From Candidatus Gorgonimonas leptogorgiae (GTDB taxonomy: Bacteria > Pseudomonadota > Gammaproteobacteria > Pseudomonadales > Endozoicomonadaceae), in assembly GCA_929200515.1 (NCBI GenBank), contig CAKNAD010000008.1, forward strand, positions 1-25,958: 25,958 bases of DNA, read 5' to 3'. The notes under the pieces were generated by a model that saw only the letters and a list, made by a program, of their open reading frames with translations, made no database searches and was not told the origin of the DNA. Both the position numbers and the translations under genes were made by a program. This document shows, piece after piece, positions 16,374 through 23,814 of the stretch. How positions within the stretch are numbered: position 1 is the stretch's first letter; the number at the start of each line of letters is the position of its first letter.

Positions 16374-17834
16374 TTAATCTACTAAATGTTTTATTAAATA
16401 CTTAAAATCTTTCTGCATTTCAGGGTTACATTCTACAAGTTGCTTTATTTTACTGCAAGCATATATAACTGTAGTATGATCTTTACCACCAAATGCTTTA
16501 CCTATTTCAGGGAAACTACAATCTGTTAATTTTTTACTGATCGCCATTCCCATTTGCCTGGATAAAACTATAGCTTTATTTCTACTCTTAGATATAATAT
16601 CCACTACAGGTATTTTATAGTAATCAGAGATTATATTTTGAATATCTATTATATCTACTTGTTTATCATATAGAGCTATAACATCTTTTAAAGCATCTTT
16701 AGTTAAATCTATAGTAATTTTTTCGTTTAAAAAATTAGAGCTTGCTATAATGCGTTTTAAAGCGCCTTCTAGCTCTCTAATATTAGCATTTACTCTAGAT
16801 GCAATAAAATTAGCTACGCTATCAGGCAACACTACATTATACTTGCTGGCTTTTTGTTTTAAAATAGCTATTCTAGTTTTTAAATCAGGGGTTTCTATAG
16901 CAACAGTTAAACCTTTACAAAATCTAGACCTTAATCTTTCGTCTATACCTGATATTTTTTCTGGGTATCTGTCACAGGTTAAAATCACTTGTTGTCCACC
17001 ATCTAGCAAGTCATTAAAAGTATGAAAAAACTCTTCTTGTGATTTTTCTTTGCCTGAAAAAAATTGTATATCGTCTATTAATAAAGTATCTACTGAGCGA
17101 TAGTATTGTTTAAACTCATTAATTGAATTTATTTTTAAAGACTTAACCATATCCCTTACAAATCTTTCTGCATGTAGATAAACTATTTTAATTGATCTAT
17201 TTTTACTAAATAAAAAGTTACCTACAGCATGCATTAAATGAGTTTTACCTAATCCTACTCCCCCATATAAAAATAATGGGTTATATGCCAATCCAGGGCT
17301 ATTTGCTACTTTTAATGCGGAAGATAAAGCTACTTTATTAGATTCTCCTTTTATAAAATTATCAAAAGTGAATTTATTATTTAATGTATTTTGTGCTTTT
17401 GTGTTGTCGTTGTTTGTTATGTTTTCACTAGAAGAAGTTTTTTCTACAACAGATGTTGTTTTTTTAGTTATAAACTTTTCAACTTTTACGATGTTACTAT
17501 CTTTTTTAACTTCATTTATCATTGTTTCTTTTTTTGCAACAGGATCGTTTGTTGTTTTTTTATGTATTTTATGCGACATTAGTCTAGGAGATGCTGATGC
17601 TAAATAAACCATAGGAAGCTCCTTAGATTCATCGACGAGTTCACAAATAATATCTTCTATTCTTTGTAAGTATTTATCTTTTATCCAGTCACTAATAAAC
17701 TTATTAGAAGCGAGCAGGCAAATATCTTGTTCATCGGATAATACTTTTAAAGGTCTTATCCAAGTATTATATTGTTGTGATGTCATTTCGCGTTGTAAAA
17801 CCAACAAACATTCGTGCCATATTTCATTTTTCAC
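16374..17834 (-). CDS. dnaA: Chromosomal replication initiator DnaA
   Basis: A 486-residue AAA+ initiator. Domain I (about 1-85) contains 'TSQQYNTWIRPLK'. Domain II (about 86-150) is a Lys/Thr/Asn-rich, probably disordered linker. Domain III has Walker A GGVGLGKTH (191-199), Walker B LLIDDIQF (251-258) and the arginine-finger segment LRSRF (301-305). Domain IV, which binds DNA, carries GGKDHTTVIYACSKI (449-463), the family signature contacting DnaA boxes. The start is GTG at 17834 with AAGGAG (17840-17845) 5 nt upstream. It leads the dnaA-dnaN-recF operon and is transcribed away from the DnaA-box-rich region at 18376-18485. Length is slightly above E. coli (467). Confidence 0.99.
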   Translation of the reverse strand: MKNEIWHECLLVLQREMTSQQYNTWIRPLKVLSDEQDICLLASNKFISDWIKDKYLQRIEDIICELVDESKELPMVYLASASPRLMSHKIHKKTTNDPVAKKETMINEVKKDSNIVKVEKFITKKTTSVVEKTSSSENITNNDNTKAQNTLNNKFTFDNFIKGESNKVALSSALKVANSPGLAYNPLFLYGGVGLGKTHLMHAVGNFLFSKNRSIKIVYLHAERFVRDMVKSLKINSINEFKQYYRSVDTLLIDDIQFFSGKEKSQEEFFHTFNDLLDGGQQVILTCDRYPEKISGIDERLRSRFCKGLTVAIETPDLKTRIAILKQKASKYNVVLPDSVANFIASRVNANIRELEGALKRIIASSNFLNEKITIDLTKDALKDVIALYDKQVDIIDIQNIISDYYKIPVVDIISKSRNKAIVLSRQMGMAISKKLTDCSFPEIGKAFGGKDHTTVIYACSKIKQLVECNPEMQKDFKYLIKHLVD

Positions 17835-18375
17835 GTTATCTCCTTATTATTCAATGAATATGATTGCTTGTTTTACATAGCGAGTTTTTAAAAAGATCTT
17901 GTTTAAATTCATAAAATATTTACATGTTAAAGTTTCATAAAAAATACTAAGTCATTATTCTAGTAAAAAGATAATTTTTAAGGCAAATTATCGAACTAAG
18001 GTTTATAAGACTATCAAAAAAAGTTTAAATTTATAACTTTAAAAGGCTTTTCTTTTGTGTTTTGAAGATTAATTGTATCTAGTAAAATCTATAGGTAGAT
18101 AAACAAAAGTAACAGTTTTTTCATAGTCAGGAAAAGAACTGGCTAATTTTCTAAAGTTATCTGTTATTTGTATATTTAGAACAGATATTAGTATAGACAA
18201 ATATTTAGCTATGCTTTTTTCATAGTTTCTCTTATTGCTACAGTAACAGGTAAAATAGTTATGTGTAACTTTTAGCTAACCATCAAAATATTTTTTGACT
18301 TTACTATCTTAGTTTTAAACAAATATTTTTTCAAATAAAAAAAATATTTTTTTGTTTGAAGATAAAAGCAAAAAA

Positions 18376-18419
18376 GTTTTCCACAGGTTTTCCACAGGTT
18401 TTCCACAGGTTTTCCACAG
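18376..18419 (+). repeat. Four tandem 11-bp DnaA-box repeats
   Basis: The unit GTTTTCCACAG is repeated exactly four times end to end. Boxes TTTTCCACA start at 18377, 18388, 18399 and 18410, all in one orientation. Each differs from the R1 consensus TTATCCACA at the third base. The 11-bp spacing puts every box on nearly the same helical face, which would favour ordered DnaA loading. Confidence 0.85.
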
Positions 18420-18476
18420 GGTGCTTTTTTTTAGAAATTACTTTTTTTATAGGTTTTTCTAAAAAAAATTTCATGG

Positions 18477-18485
18477 TTTTCCACA
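18477..18485 (+). promoter_or_regulatory. Fifth TTTTCCACA DnaA box
   Basis: TTTTCCACA with the same flanking GG as the tandem units and the same orientation, 67 bp (start to start) beyond the fourth box, after an A+T-rich spacer. Confidence 0.65.
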
Positions 18486-18676
18486 GGGTTGTGCTCCTTT
18501 ATTATAAATATAATACAAAATATAACTATGAGAATAATATATATTTTTGATATTAAAATATAATATTTATAATTAAAAGAACTATATGTTAAATTTTTTT
18601 ATTTTTTTTCTTGTTTTTTTTCGTTTTTTGTTTTATTCTCCTATGTTCTTGTTTATTATTTTTTGATTACTTTTTT

Positions 18677-20578
18677 ATGCACTATCCTGATTGTTTTAAT
18701 GTCATTGTTGTTGGCGGAGGCCATGCTGGTACTGAAGCTGCTTTAGCTGCTGCTAGGATGGGTGTATCTGTTTTATTGCTTTCTAACAACCTTGATACCT
18801 TAGGTGCTATGTCTTGCAATCCTGCAATAGGTGGTATTGGTAAGAGCAACCTTGTTCGAGAAATTGATGCTTTAGGTGGGGTGATGGCATCAGCTACAGA
18901 TCGATCTGGTATCCACTTTCGAACCCTGAATGCTAGCAAAGGCCCGGCGGTTAGAGCTACACGAGCGCAAACAGATCGTTGCCTTTATCGTAGTTTCATC
19001 AAGCAGGAGCTAGAAAACCAAGAGAACTTAAAAATTTTGCAACAAGAAGTTATAGACCTTTTAATCGATAGCAGTTCTACGGTTTATGGTGTGGTTAGCA
19101 ACTTAGGAGTTACTTTTCATGCCGATTCAGTGATTATAACTACTGGAACTTTTCTCGATGGAGTTGTTCATATTGGTACACAAAATTATTCATCTGGGCG
19201 TTCTACCGAAGGAGCATCGAATAAGTTAGCACAAAAAATACGCGATTTACCCTTTGAGGTAGCTCGTTTAAAGACTGGAACACCAGCCAGAATTGATGCT
19301 AAAACAATTGATTTTTCTAAACTGACAGTTCAACTTGGAGATGATCCACGGCCAACCATGTCGTTCTTGTCTTCGTCAAATATACATCCTAAACAAGCTC
19401 CGTGCTACATTGCTAGCACAAATGAAAAAACACATGATATTATTCGTAGTAATTTAAATAAATCAGCAATATTTTCTGGGGAGATCACTGGCAACGGTCC
19501 ACGGTACTGCCCCTCTATTGAAGATAAAATTTTTAGGTTTGCTGACAAGACATCGCATCAAATATTTTTGGAGCCTGAGGGGTTGACTACAACTGAAATT
19601 TACCCTAATGGTATTTCTACTAGCCTGCCATTCGATTTACAGATAAAATTTATTAACAGCATTGTTGGTTTAGAAAAAGCTCATATAACAAGAATAGGCT
19701 ATGCTATTGAGTATGATTACATAGATCCAAGATGTTTGCGTCATACCCTCGAAACTAAGGCTGTAAAAGGCTTATATTTTGCAGGGCAAATCAACGGTAC
19801 AACAGGTTATGAAGAAGCAGCAGCCCAAGGTCTTCTTGCTGGTTGTAACTCTGCTTTGTATTCAATGGGTAAACCCCCATGGTATCCGTTGCGTAGCGAA
19901 GCTTATTTAGGCGTTATGGTTGATGATTTAGTAACTCATGGAGTTACAGAGCCGTATAGAATGTTTACTAGCAGGTCAGAGTACAGATTATTACTTCGAG
20001 AGGATAACGCGGATTTACGTTTAACAGAGAAAGGTAGGGGTTTATCACTAGTTAAAGACCAGCGCTGGAACGCCTTTTGCAATAAAAGGGAAAGCGTGGA
20101 ATTAGAGCTTAAACGTATATCTAGTACTTACATGCAACCTGATAGCAAACAGGCTAAATTATTTGAAAGTCATACGGGTAGTCAAATATCACACGAGTAT
20201 AGTCTAGAAGAGTTGCTAAGCCGACCTAAAATTAAATATATTGATTTAGAAACATGTGGCTTTGCTAATAGCGCCGATCTTGAGGTTTTGCAGTACGTAG
20301 AAAACTATATAAAATACAAAGGTTATATCAAGCGACAACAACAAGAAATTATCAAAATGCAGGGCTACGAAGCCACTATCATACCTCAAGATACAGACTA
20401 TGCTAAAATTAAAGGGTTATCAGCAGAAGTTGTATACAGGCTTAATAAATCTAAGCCTGCAAACTTAGGCTCTGCTTCGAGGTTAGAGGGAGTCACTCCT
20501 GCTGCTATTTCTTTGGTTTTAGTATATTTAAAAAAACGTAAGCTAACAAAACAACTTAAAACTCAACCAGTATCTTAA
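18677..20578 (+). CDS. mnmG: tRNA uridine-5-carboxymethylaminomethyl modification enzyme MnmG
   Basis: An FAD-dependent enzyme that with MnmE installs the cmnm5 group on wobble U34 of several tRNAs. I start it at the ATG at 18677, giving 633 residues (E. coli 629) and the canonical opening MHYPDCFNVIVVGGGHAGTE with the FAD-binding GGGHAGTEAA. The open frame extends 22 residues upstream from a TTG, but that stretch is Phe/Leu/Cys-rich and encoded by a T-tract, so it is rejected. Other signatures are MSCNPAIGGIGK, ALGGVMASATDRSGIHFR, RLKTGTPARID, FAGQINGTTGYEEAAAQG and the C-terminal 'IKGLSAEV' and 'ASRLEGVTPAAIS'. No clear Shine-Dalgarno sequence precedes the ATG. It is divergent from dnaA across the origin. 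The frequent followers rsmG and parAB are absent; MnmE is not in this window. Confidence 0.97.
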   Translation: MHYPDCFNVIVVGGGHAGTEAALAAARMGVSVLLLSNNLDTLGAMSCNPAIGGIGKSNLVREIDALGGVMASATDRSGIHFRTLNASKGPAVRATRAQTDRCLYRSFIKQELENQENLKILQQEVIDLLIDSSSTVYGVVSNLGVTFHADSVIITTGTFLDGVVHIGTQNYSSGRSTEGASNKLAQKIRDLPFEVARLKTGTPARIDAKTIDFSKLTVQLGDDPRPTMSFLSSSNIHPKQAPCYIASTNEKTHDIIRSNLNKSAIFSGEITGNGPRYCPSIEDKIFRFADKTSHQIFLEPEGLTTTEIYPNGISTSLPFDLQIKFINSIVGLEKAHITRIGYAIEYDYIDPRCLRHTLETKAVKGLYFAGQINGTTGYEEAAAQGLLAGCNSALYSMGKPPWYPLRSEAYLGVMVDDLVTHGVTEPYRMFTSRSEYRLLLREDNADLRLTEKGRGLSLVKDQRWNAFCNKRESVELELKRISSTYMQPDSKQAKLFESHTGSQISHEYSLEELLSRPKIKYIDLETCGFANSADLEVLQYVENYIKYKGYIKRQQQEIIKMQGYEATIIPQDTDYAKIKGLSAEVVYRLNKSKPANLGSASRLEGVTPAAISLVLVYLKKRKLTKQLKTQPVS

Positions 20579-20582
20579 AAAT

Positions 20583-20810
20583 CTACACCATATTATTTTT
20601 TGCGACAATTTTAGCTAACTCTGCTGACTTTGTTGTTGCATCTTCAGAGTTTGTTGTTTTATTTTCTTTATTAGTCGCGACGTTTTTTTTGGTATCTACT
20701 GTTTTTTGTTTATTGTTTTTCTGTAAATTAGTTACAGGATCATTGTTCTTTTTGTTGTTTTGTTTATCAGCTATAAACTGATTAGCTGGTGGTATTGATG
20801 ATACAGACAC
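20583..20810 (-). CDS. Small hydrophilic Lys/Asn/Thr-rich protein, unknown
   Basis: A 75-residue protein I do not recognise. The start is GTG at 20810 with a perfect AAGGAG (20817-20822) exactly 6 nt upstream, which argues that it is really translated. It begins MSVSSIPPANQFIADKQ, then is dominated by Lys, Asn, Thr and Asp/Glu without hydrophobic segments or cysteines, and ends SAELAKIVAKNNMV, a short amphipathic helix. It is probably intrinsically disordered and cytoplasmic. TACAAT lies near 20840 on the same strand, but no firm -35 box. Its stop is 4 nt from the mnmG stop (convergent). Alternatively it could be a chance reading frame in an A+T-rich strand. Confidence 0.6.
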   Translation of the reverse strand: MSVSSIPPANQFIADKQNNKKNNDPVTNLQKNNKQKTVDTKKNVATNKENKTTNSEDATTKSAELAKIVAKNNMV

Positions 20811-21340
20811 AAATAGCTCCTTATCAAATTGTTAAACCTTACATTGTATATCGTAGAAAAACTAAAAAAGAAAAGTGCTTGTATGCATCTTCAGACAGAA
20901 GGATATATGCTCTTAAACAAGTTATTTGACATTAAAATTAGTACATGTCCTATAAACAAAATTAGCTAATTTAAACCGTTTATGGATCTTTTAAGCCGAT
21001 GTACAATGGTTGAATTAGAGTTGTAAGATAGCTGGCTGTTTATGCACGTGTATATATCTTTGCTAAGCTAGAAAATATTCATGCAGATTAAAACCTAAAA
21101 ATTATATGGATAGGCAATTAAAGTCAAAGATTTACTTTAATCGTGAGAGCATCTTAGACTAGCCCCCCTTCATTTAGTTCTGAGAGCTAGTATTTTTACT
21201 TGCCACTGATGTAATTAATATAAGCAAGGCTAACCTGTGGATAACTGACACACATAGGCATAAGGCTGTGGATAACCTAACAATAGAATGCGGATATTCC
21301 GCAAAAAACACAAAATAGCCTGTGGATAACTCTAAGATAA
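20811..21340. other. Intergenic region with DnaA boxes between the small gene and ttcA
   Basis: 530 nt with no gene I can support. It contains a perfect ATTAAAGT/ACTTTAAT inverted repeat (21117-21124/21134-21141) and a fragment on the minus strand resembling the TATATACACG end of the dispersed repeat (about 21039-21056). Three perfect DnaA boxes lie close to the ttcA stop. Confidence 0.5.
21236..21329 (-). promoter_or_regulatory. Cluster of three perfect R1-type DnaA boxes
   Basis: TGTGGATAA, the complement of the consensus TTATCCACA, occurs at 21236-21244, 21267-21275 and 21321-21329, all in one orientation and each followed by C. They lie just downstream of ttcA, about 2.8 kb from the tandem TTTTCCACA array and on the opposite strand to it. 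They may be a second origin element, a DnaA titration or regulatory site, or part of a bipartite origin. Confidence 0.8.
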
Positions 21341-22153
21341 CTAGCAATATTCTTGTTCTAGTTCTTTAAAATTAAACAGGGCTTGATCTCCTAGTTGTGA
21401 AGGTTTAATGTTTTGAATTGAGTTAAAAATATTTTCTACTCTTCCAGGGTATTTTTGCTCCCACTCTTGTAGCATGTGTTTAATGTGTTTTCTTTGTAGG
21501 TTTTGCTGTGAACCACATAAGTTGCATGGGATTATCGGATGGTTTACGCTAAGTGAGTATTGGCTAATATCTGATTCACGGCAAAACGCTAATGGGCGGA
21601 TAACTATATTTTGTTTATCGTCGGCTAATAGCTTAGGAGGCATAGCAGCCATATTACCTCCAAAAAACATATTTAAGAATAAAGTTTCGACAATGTCATC
21701 TTTGTGGTGACCTAGTGCAATTTTATTGGCTCCAATGTCTTTAGCAAAGCTATAGAGTATGCCTCTTCTTAATCTAGAGCATAGCCCGCAGGTGGTTTTA
21801 CCTTCAGGAATTTTTTCTTTTACAATAGAATATGTGTCATAATTAATTATATGATGATCAATATTTAGTTTAGCTAAGTAGTCAGGTATTACATTGGTAG
21901 GAAATCCTGGTTGTTTTTGATCTAAATTAACAGCAATAATATCAAAATCTACTGGAGCGTTTTTTTTAAGTAACAATAGTATGTCTAACATGGTAAAGCT
22001 ATCTTTACCACCCGATAAACAAACCATTACTTTGTCGCCAGAGGAGATCATTTTAAAGTCTTCAATGGCTTTGCCGACGTTGCGACGTAACTTTTTTTGT
22101 AGTTTATTAAACTCATATTGTTTTTTTGAGTCAATAATTTTAATAGGCATCAT
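21341..22153 (-). CDS. ttcA: tRNA 2-thiocytidine(32) biosynthesis protein TtcA
   Basis: An iron-sulfur PP-loop enzyme that thiolates C32 of certain tRNAs using ATP. The ATP pyrophosphatase motif is VMVCLSGGKDSFTML. The cysteine pair CGLCSRLRRG and the later PCNLCGSQ match TtcA, as do KIALGHHKDDIVETLFLNMF and the C-terminal 'YPGRVENIFNSIQNI.PS.L'. I start at the ATGATG at 22153/22150, because E. coli TtcA begins just before the 'KKQYEFNKLQKKLRRNVG' segment; this gives 270 residues. The open frame continues 20 residues upstream from a TTG, but that part is encoded by a hairpin and is not conserved. No good ribosome binding site precedes either start. It is divergent from rsgA. Confidence 0.95.
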   Translation of the reverse strand: MMPIKIIDSKKQYEFNKLQKKLRRNVGKAIEDFKMISSGDKVMVCLSGGKDSFTMLDILLLLKKNAPVDFDIIAVNLDQKQPGFPTNVIPDYLAKLNIDHHIINYDTYSIVKEKIPEGKTTCGLCSRLRRGILYSFAKDIGANKIALGHHKDDIVETLFLNMFFGGNMAAMPPKLLADDKQNIVIRPLAFCRESDISQYSLSVNHPIIPCNLCGSQQNLQRKHIKHMLQEWEQKYPGRVENIFNSIQNIKPSQLGDQALFNFKELEQEYC

Positions 22154-22175
22154 AGGTTTAAGTAATACTAGGTAG

Positions 22176-22207
22176 TGTCTACACCTAGCAGTAGCAGGGT
22201 GTAGACA
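22176..22207. other. Strong hairpin/palindrome in the ttcA leader
   Basis: TGTCTACACC (22176-22185) and GGTGTAGACA (22198-22207) are perfect 10-bp inverted arms around a 12-nt loop, 22 nt upstream of the ttcA start. There is no T-run on either side, so it is not a simple terminator. It could be an operator or a leader structure of the ttcA mRNA. Confidence 0.55.
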
Positions 22208-22221
22208 AAGCAATATAAATA

Positions 22222-22249
22222 TTTATAATAGCTTTAGATTATGTATAAT
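22222..22249 (+). promoter_or_regulatory. Possible rsgA promoter
   Basis: TTTATA (22222-22227) and a perfect TATAAT (22244-22249) are 16 nt apart, about 100 nt before rsgA. An A+T-rich inverted repeat, AAAAAATAC/GTATTTTTT (22266-22274/22292-22300), follows in the leader and could pause or attenuate transcription. The -35 box is weak. Confidence 0.35.
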
Positions 22250-22352
22250 TAAGCTATTTTTAAGCAAAAAATACACTTCTAAATTGAAAGCGTATTTTTT
22301 ATAAGTAAGTTTTACCGAGCTTCTATTTAGAGGTTAGATAAATTAAAGGCCT

Positions 22353-23366
22353 ATGCCCAAACGTAGATTAACTAACAAACAAAGAAATCAAATAGCCACT
22401 AGACAGCAAAACAAGCTAAAATCTGATAGCATTATACCATCTACCGATGTAAAAATAAATAGCAGCGATAGATTCGAAGCATTAGTTATAGCTAATTATG
22501 GCGTTGAGTTAGAAGTTAGATCTAAGCAAGATCTTAGTAAGCCTATTTATTGTCGCAAAAGAAGTAATATTATAGTTCCAGTAGCTGGGGATACAGCGAT
22601 AGTAGAAAAAACTCCTCAGGGGGCTTTTATTGTAGTTGCTGTTAAACCGCGTTATACTGTCCTTGAGAAACTATCAAGTGCTAACAAGTTGAAGCCAGTT
22701 GTTGCTAATGTTACACAAGTGTTCATCGTTCTAGCTTTGGTTCCTCAACCAAATTTTTATATTTTAGATAAATACATAGTTACTGTAAAACATTACAATA
22801 TAGATTTAACGATAGTTTTAAACAAAGTAGATTTAATAACTAACAACACAACCTATAAAACAATAATAGATAGACTAAAAGTTTACGAAAAAATAGGCTA
22901 TAGAGTAATTCAAACGTCAACTGTTGCTAATCCATGGATAGACGACATAAAAAAAATTGTTAATAAAAGAACTAGCGTTTTTGTAGGAGATAGCGGTGTT
23001 GGTAAATCTTCTTTAGTAAATATGATTTTATCTACAAAAGAAAACAAAACAGGAGAGCTGTCTAGTAACAAAGGCACACACACTACAAGTGTAGCTAGTT
23101 TATCATTTATTGATTCTTTTTCATATATAATAGACACGCCAGGGATTCGAGAGCTTAATGCAAAATTTTTAACAATAGATGATATCTTGTCTGGCTTTGT
23201 TGAGTTTCAGTCTTACATAGGTAGCTGCAAATATAGAAACTGTAAACATTGTCAAGGTAGTCAGGGTTGCGCTTTACAGCAAGCTAAAGATCAGGGGTTA
23301 ATTACCGCAGAAAGACTACAAAATTATTTATCTATAATAGAAGAATTAAACCAAAACAAAAAATAA
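22353..23366 (+). CDS. rsgA: Small ribosomal subunit biogenesis GTPase RsgA
   Basis: A 337-residue circularly permuted GTPase that checks late 30S maturation. A basic N-terminus (KRRLTNKQRNQIATRQQ) leads into the OB-fold (about 40-105). The permuted G motifs follow in the order G4 NKVD (157-160), G1 GDSGVGKSSL (212-221), G2 'THTT' within TGELSSNKGTHTT, and G3 DTPG (261-264). The zinc site is Cys292, Cys297, His299 and Cys306, with an extra Cys300. The C-terminal helix ends at residue 337. AAAGG lies close before the ATG. psd or orn, common neighbours elsewhere, are absent. Two lipoprotein genes follow on the same strand after 34 nt and may be co-transcribed. Confidence 0.97.
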   Translation: MPKRRLTNKQRNQIATRQQNKLKSDSIIPSTDVKINSSDRFEALVIANYGVELEVRSKQDLSKPIYCRKRSNIIVPVAGDTAIVEKTPQGAFIVVAVKPRYTVLEKLSSANKLKPVVANVTQVFIVLALVPQPNFYILDKYIVTVKHYNIDLTIVLNKVDLITNNTTYKTIIDRLKVYEKIGYRVIQTSTVANPWIDDIKKIVNKRTSVFVGDSGVGKSSLVNMILSTKENKTGELSSNKGTHTTSVASLSFIDSFSYIIDTPGIRELNAKFLTIDDILSGFVEFQSYIGSCKYRNCKHCQGSQGCALQQAKDQGLITAERLQNYLSIIEELNQNKK

Positions 23367-23400
23367 ACGAAAATACTTTACCACTAATTAGGAGTGAGAT

Positions 23401-23805
23401 ATGTCTATAAGAGCAAAAAAAATTTTCTTAGTATTATTGTTAACCCTATGTTTTACTGGTTGTAAAACAATAACACCAGTTTCTGATCGTAATTCCCAGC
23501 TTACTCAAGGGAATGTACAAATGACACTAAAAGTAGGGGTTACTACTAAAGCTGAAGTGTTGACAAACTTTGGTTCGCCAAATGTAACCACTAGAGATGG
23601 TAGAGGTAACGAAGTTTGGAGTTATCAGCGTAGTGCACAGGTATCACAATCTTCTACAGAATCTGGGTATTTTACCATTTTATTTGCTGGGTTTAATCGT
23701 GGAACTTCAGGAATGGAAAGTACTTCACGAATGATCACTTTAATAGTCAAATTCAATAGCGATGACGTTGTAGTTGACTTTAGCTCTAGAACCTCTAATT
23801 TTTAA
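23401..23805 (+). CDS. BamE/SmpA-like lipoprotein
   Basis: A 134-residue probable lipoprotein. The N-terminus is basic, then hydrophobic, and ends in the lipobox FTGC with Cys21; Phe at the -3 position is unusual but tolerated. The mature part contains 'LKVGVTTKAEVLTNFGSPNVTTRDGRGNEVWSYQRS', the characteristic BamE/SmpA-type segment (G.Tk.eV...fG.P......g...W.Y). It is not necessarily BamE itself of the BAM complex, because the C-terminal half (Ser/Gly-rich, 'ILFAGFNRGTSG') differs and many paralogs share the fold. GGAG lies 6 nt before the ATG. It is followed after 9 nt by a second lipoprotein gene. Confidence 0.8.
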   Translation: MSIRAKKIFLVLLLTLCFTGCKTITPVSDRNSQLTQGNVQMTLKVGVTTKAEVLTNFGSPNVTTRDGRGNEVWSYQRSAQVSQSSTESGYFTILFAGFNRGTSGMESTSRMITLIVKFNSDDVVVDFSSRTSNF

Positions 23806-23814
23806 GGGAAGAAA

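Larger units (their letters stand above)
17835..18676. other. oriC: Probable oriC region between dnaA and mnmG
   Basis: 842 nt without a supportable gene, bounded by divergent dnaA and mnmG, a classic oriC address. It holds four abutting TTTTCCACA boxes and a fifth nearby. A very A+T-rich tract at about 18320-18360 (A-runs and T-runs forming imperfect inverted repeats) and another at 18520-18610 are candidate unwinding elements. GATC is almost absent, unlike the E. coli origin. None of the boxes is the perfect TTATCCACA; those occur at 21236-21329. Confidence 0.7.

Noticed and set aside
17368..17607. Two overlapping plus-strand hydrophobic frames
   Set aside because: Antisense to the low-complexity domain II of dnaA. 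Val/Phe-rich artefacts of the Lys/Thr-rich sense strand.
18376..18485. CRISPR-like short repeat array
   Set aside because: Units are 11 bp and abut without spacers, and each contains a DnaA-box sequence. The origin explanation fits better.
18356..18550. 64-codon frame across the origin repeats
   Set aside because: Its sequence (repeated FSTGFPQVFHR-type words) is a by-product of the 11-bp DnaA-box array. It has no ribosome binding site and no family resemblance.
18611..18676. N-terminal extension of mnmG from a TTG
   Set aside because: Encoded by a T-tract, giving a Phe/Leu/Cys string unlike any MnmG. The canonical start motif begins at the ATG at 18677.
22154..22213. 20-residue N-terminal extension of ttcA
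   Set aside because: Non-conserved and coincides with a strong hairpin. The E. coli-like start is at the ATGATG.
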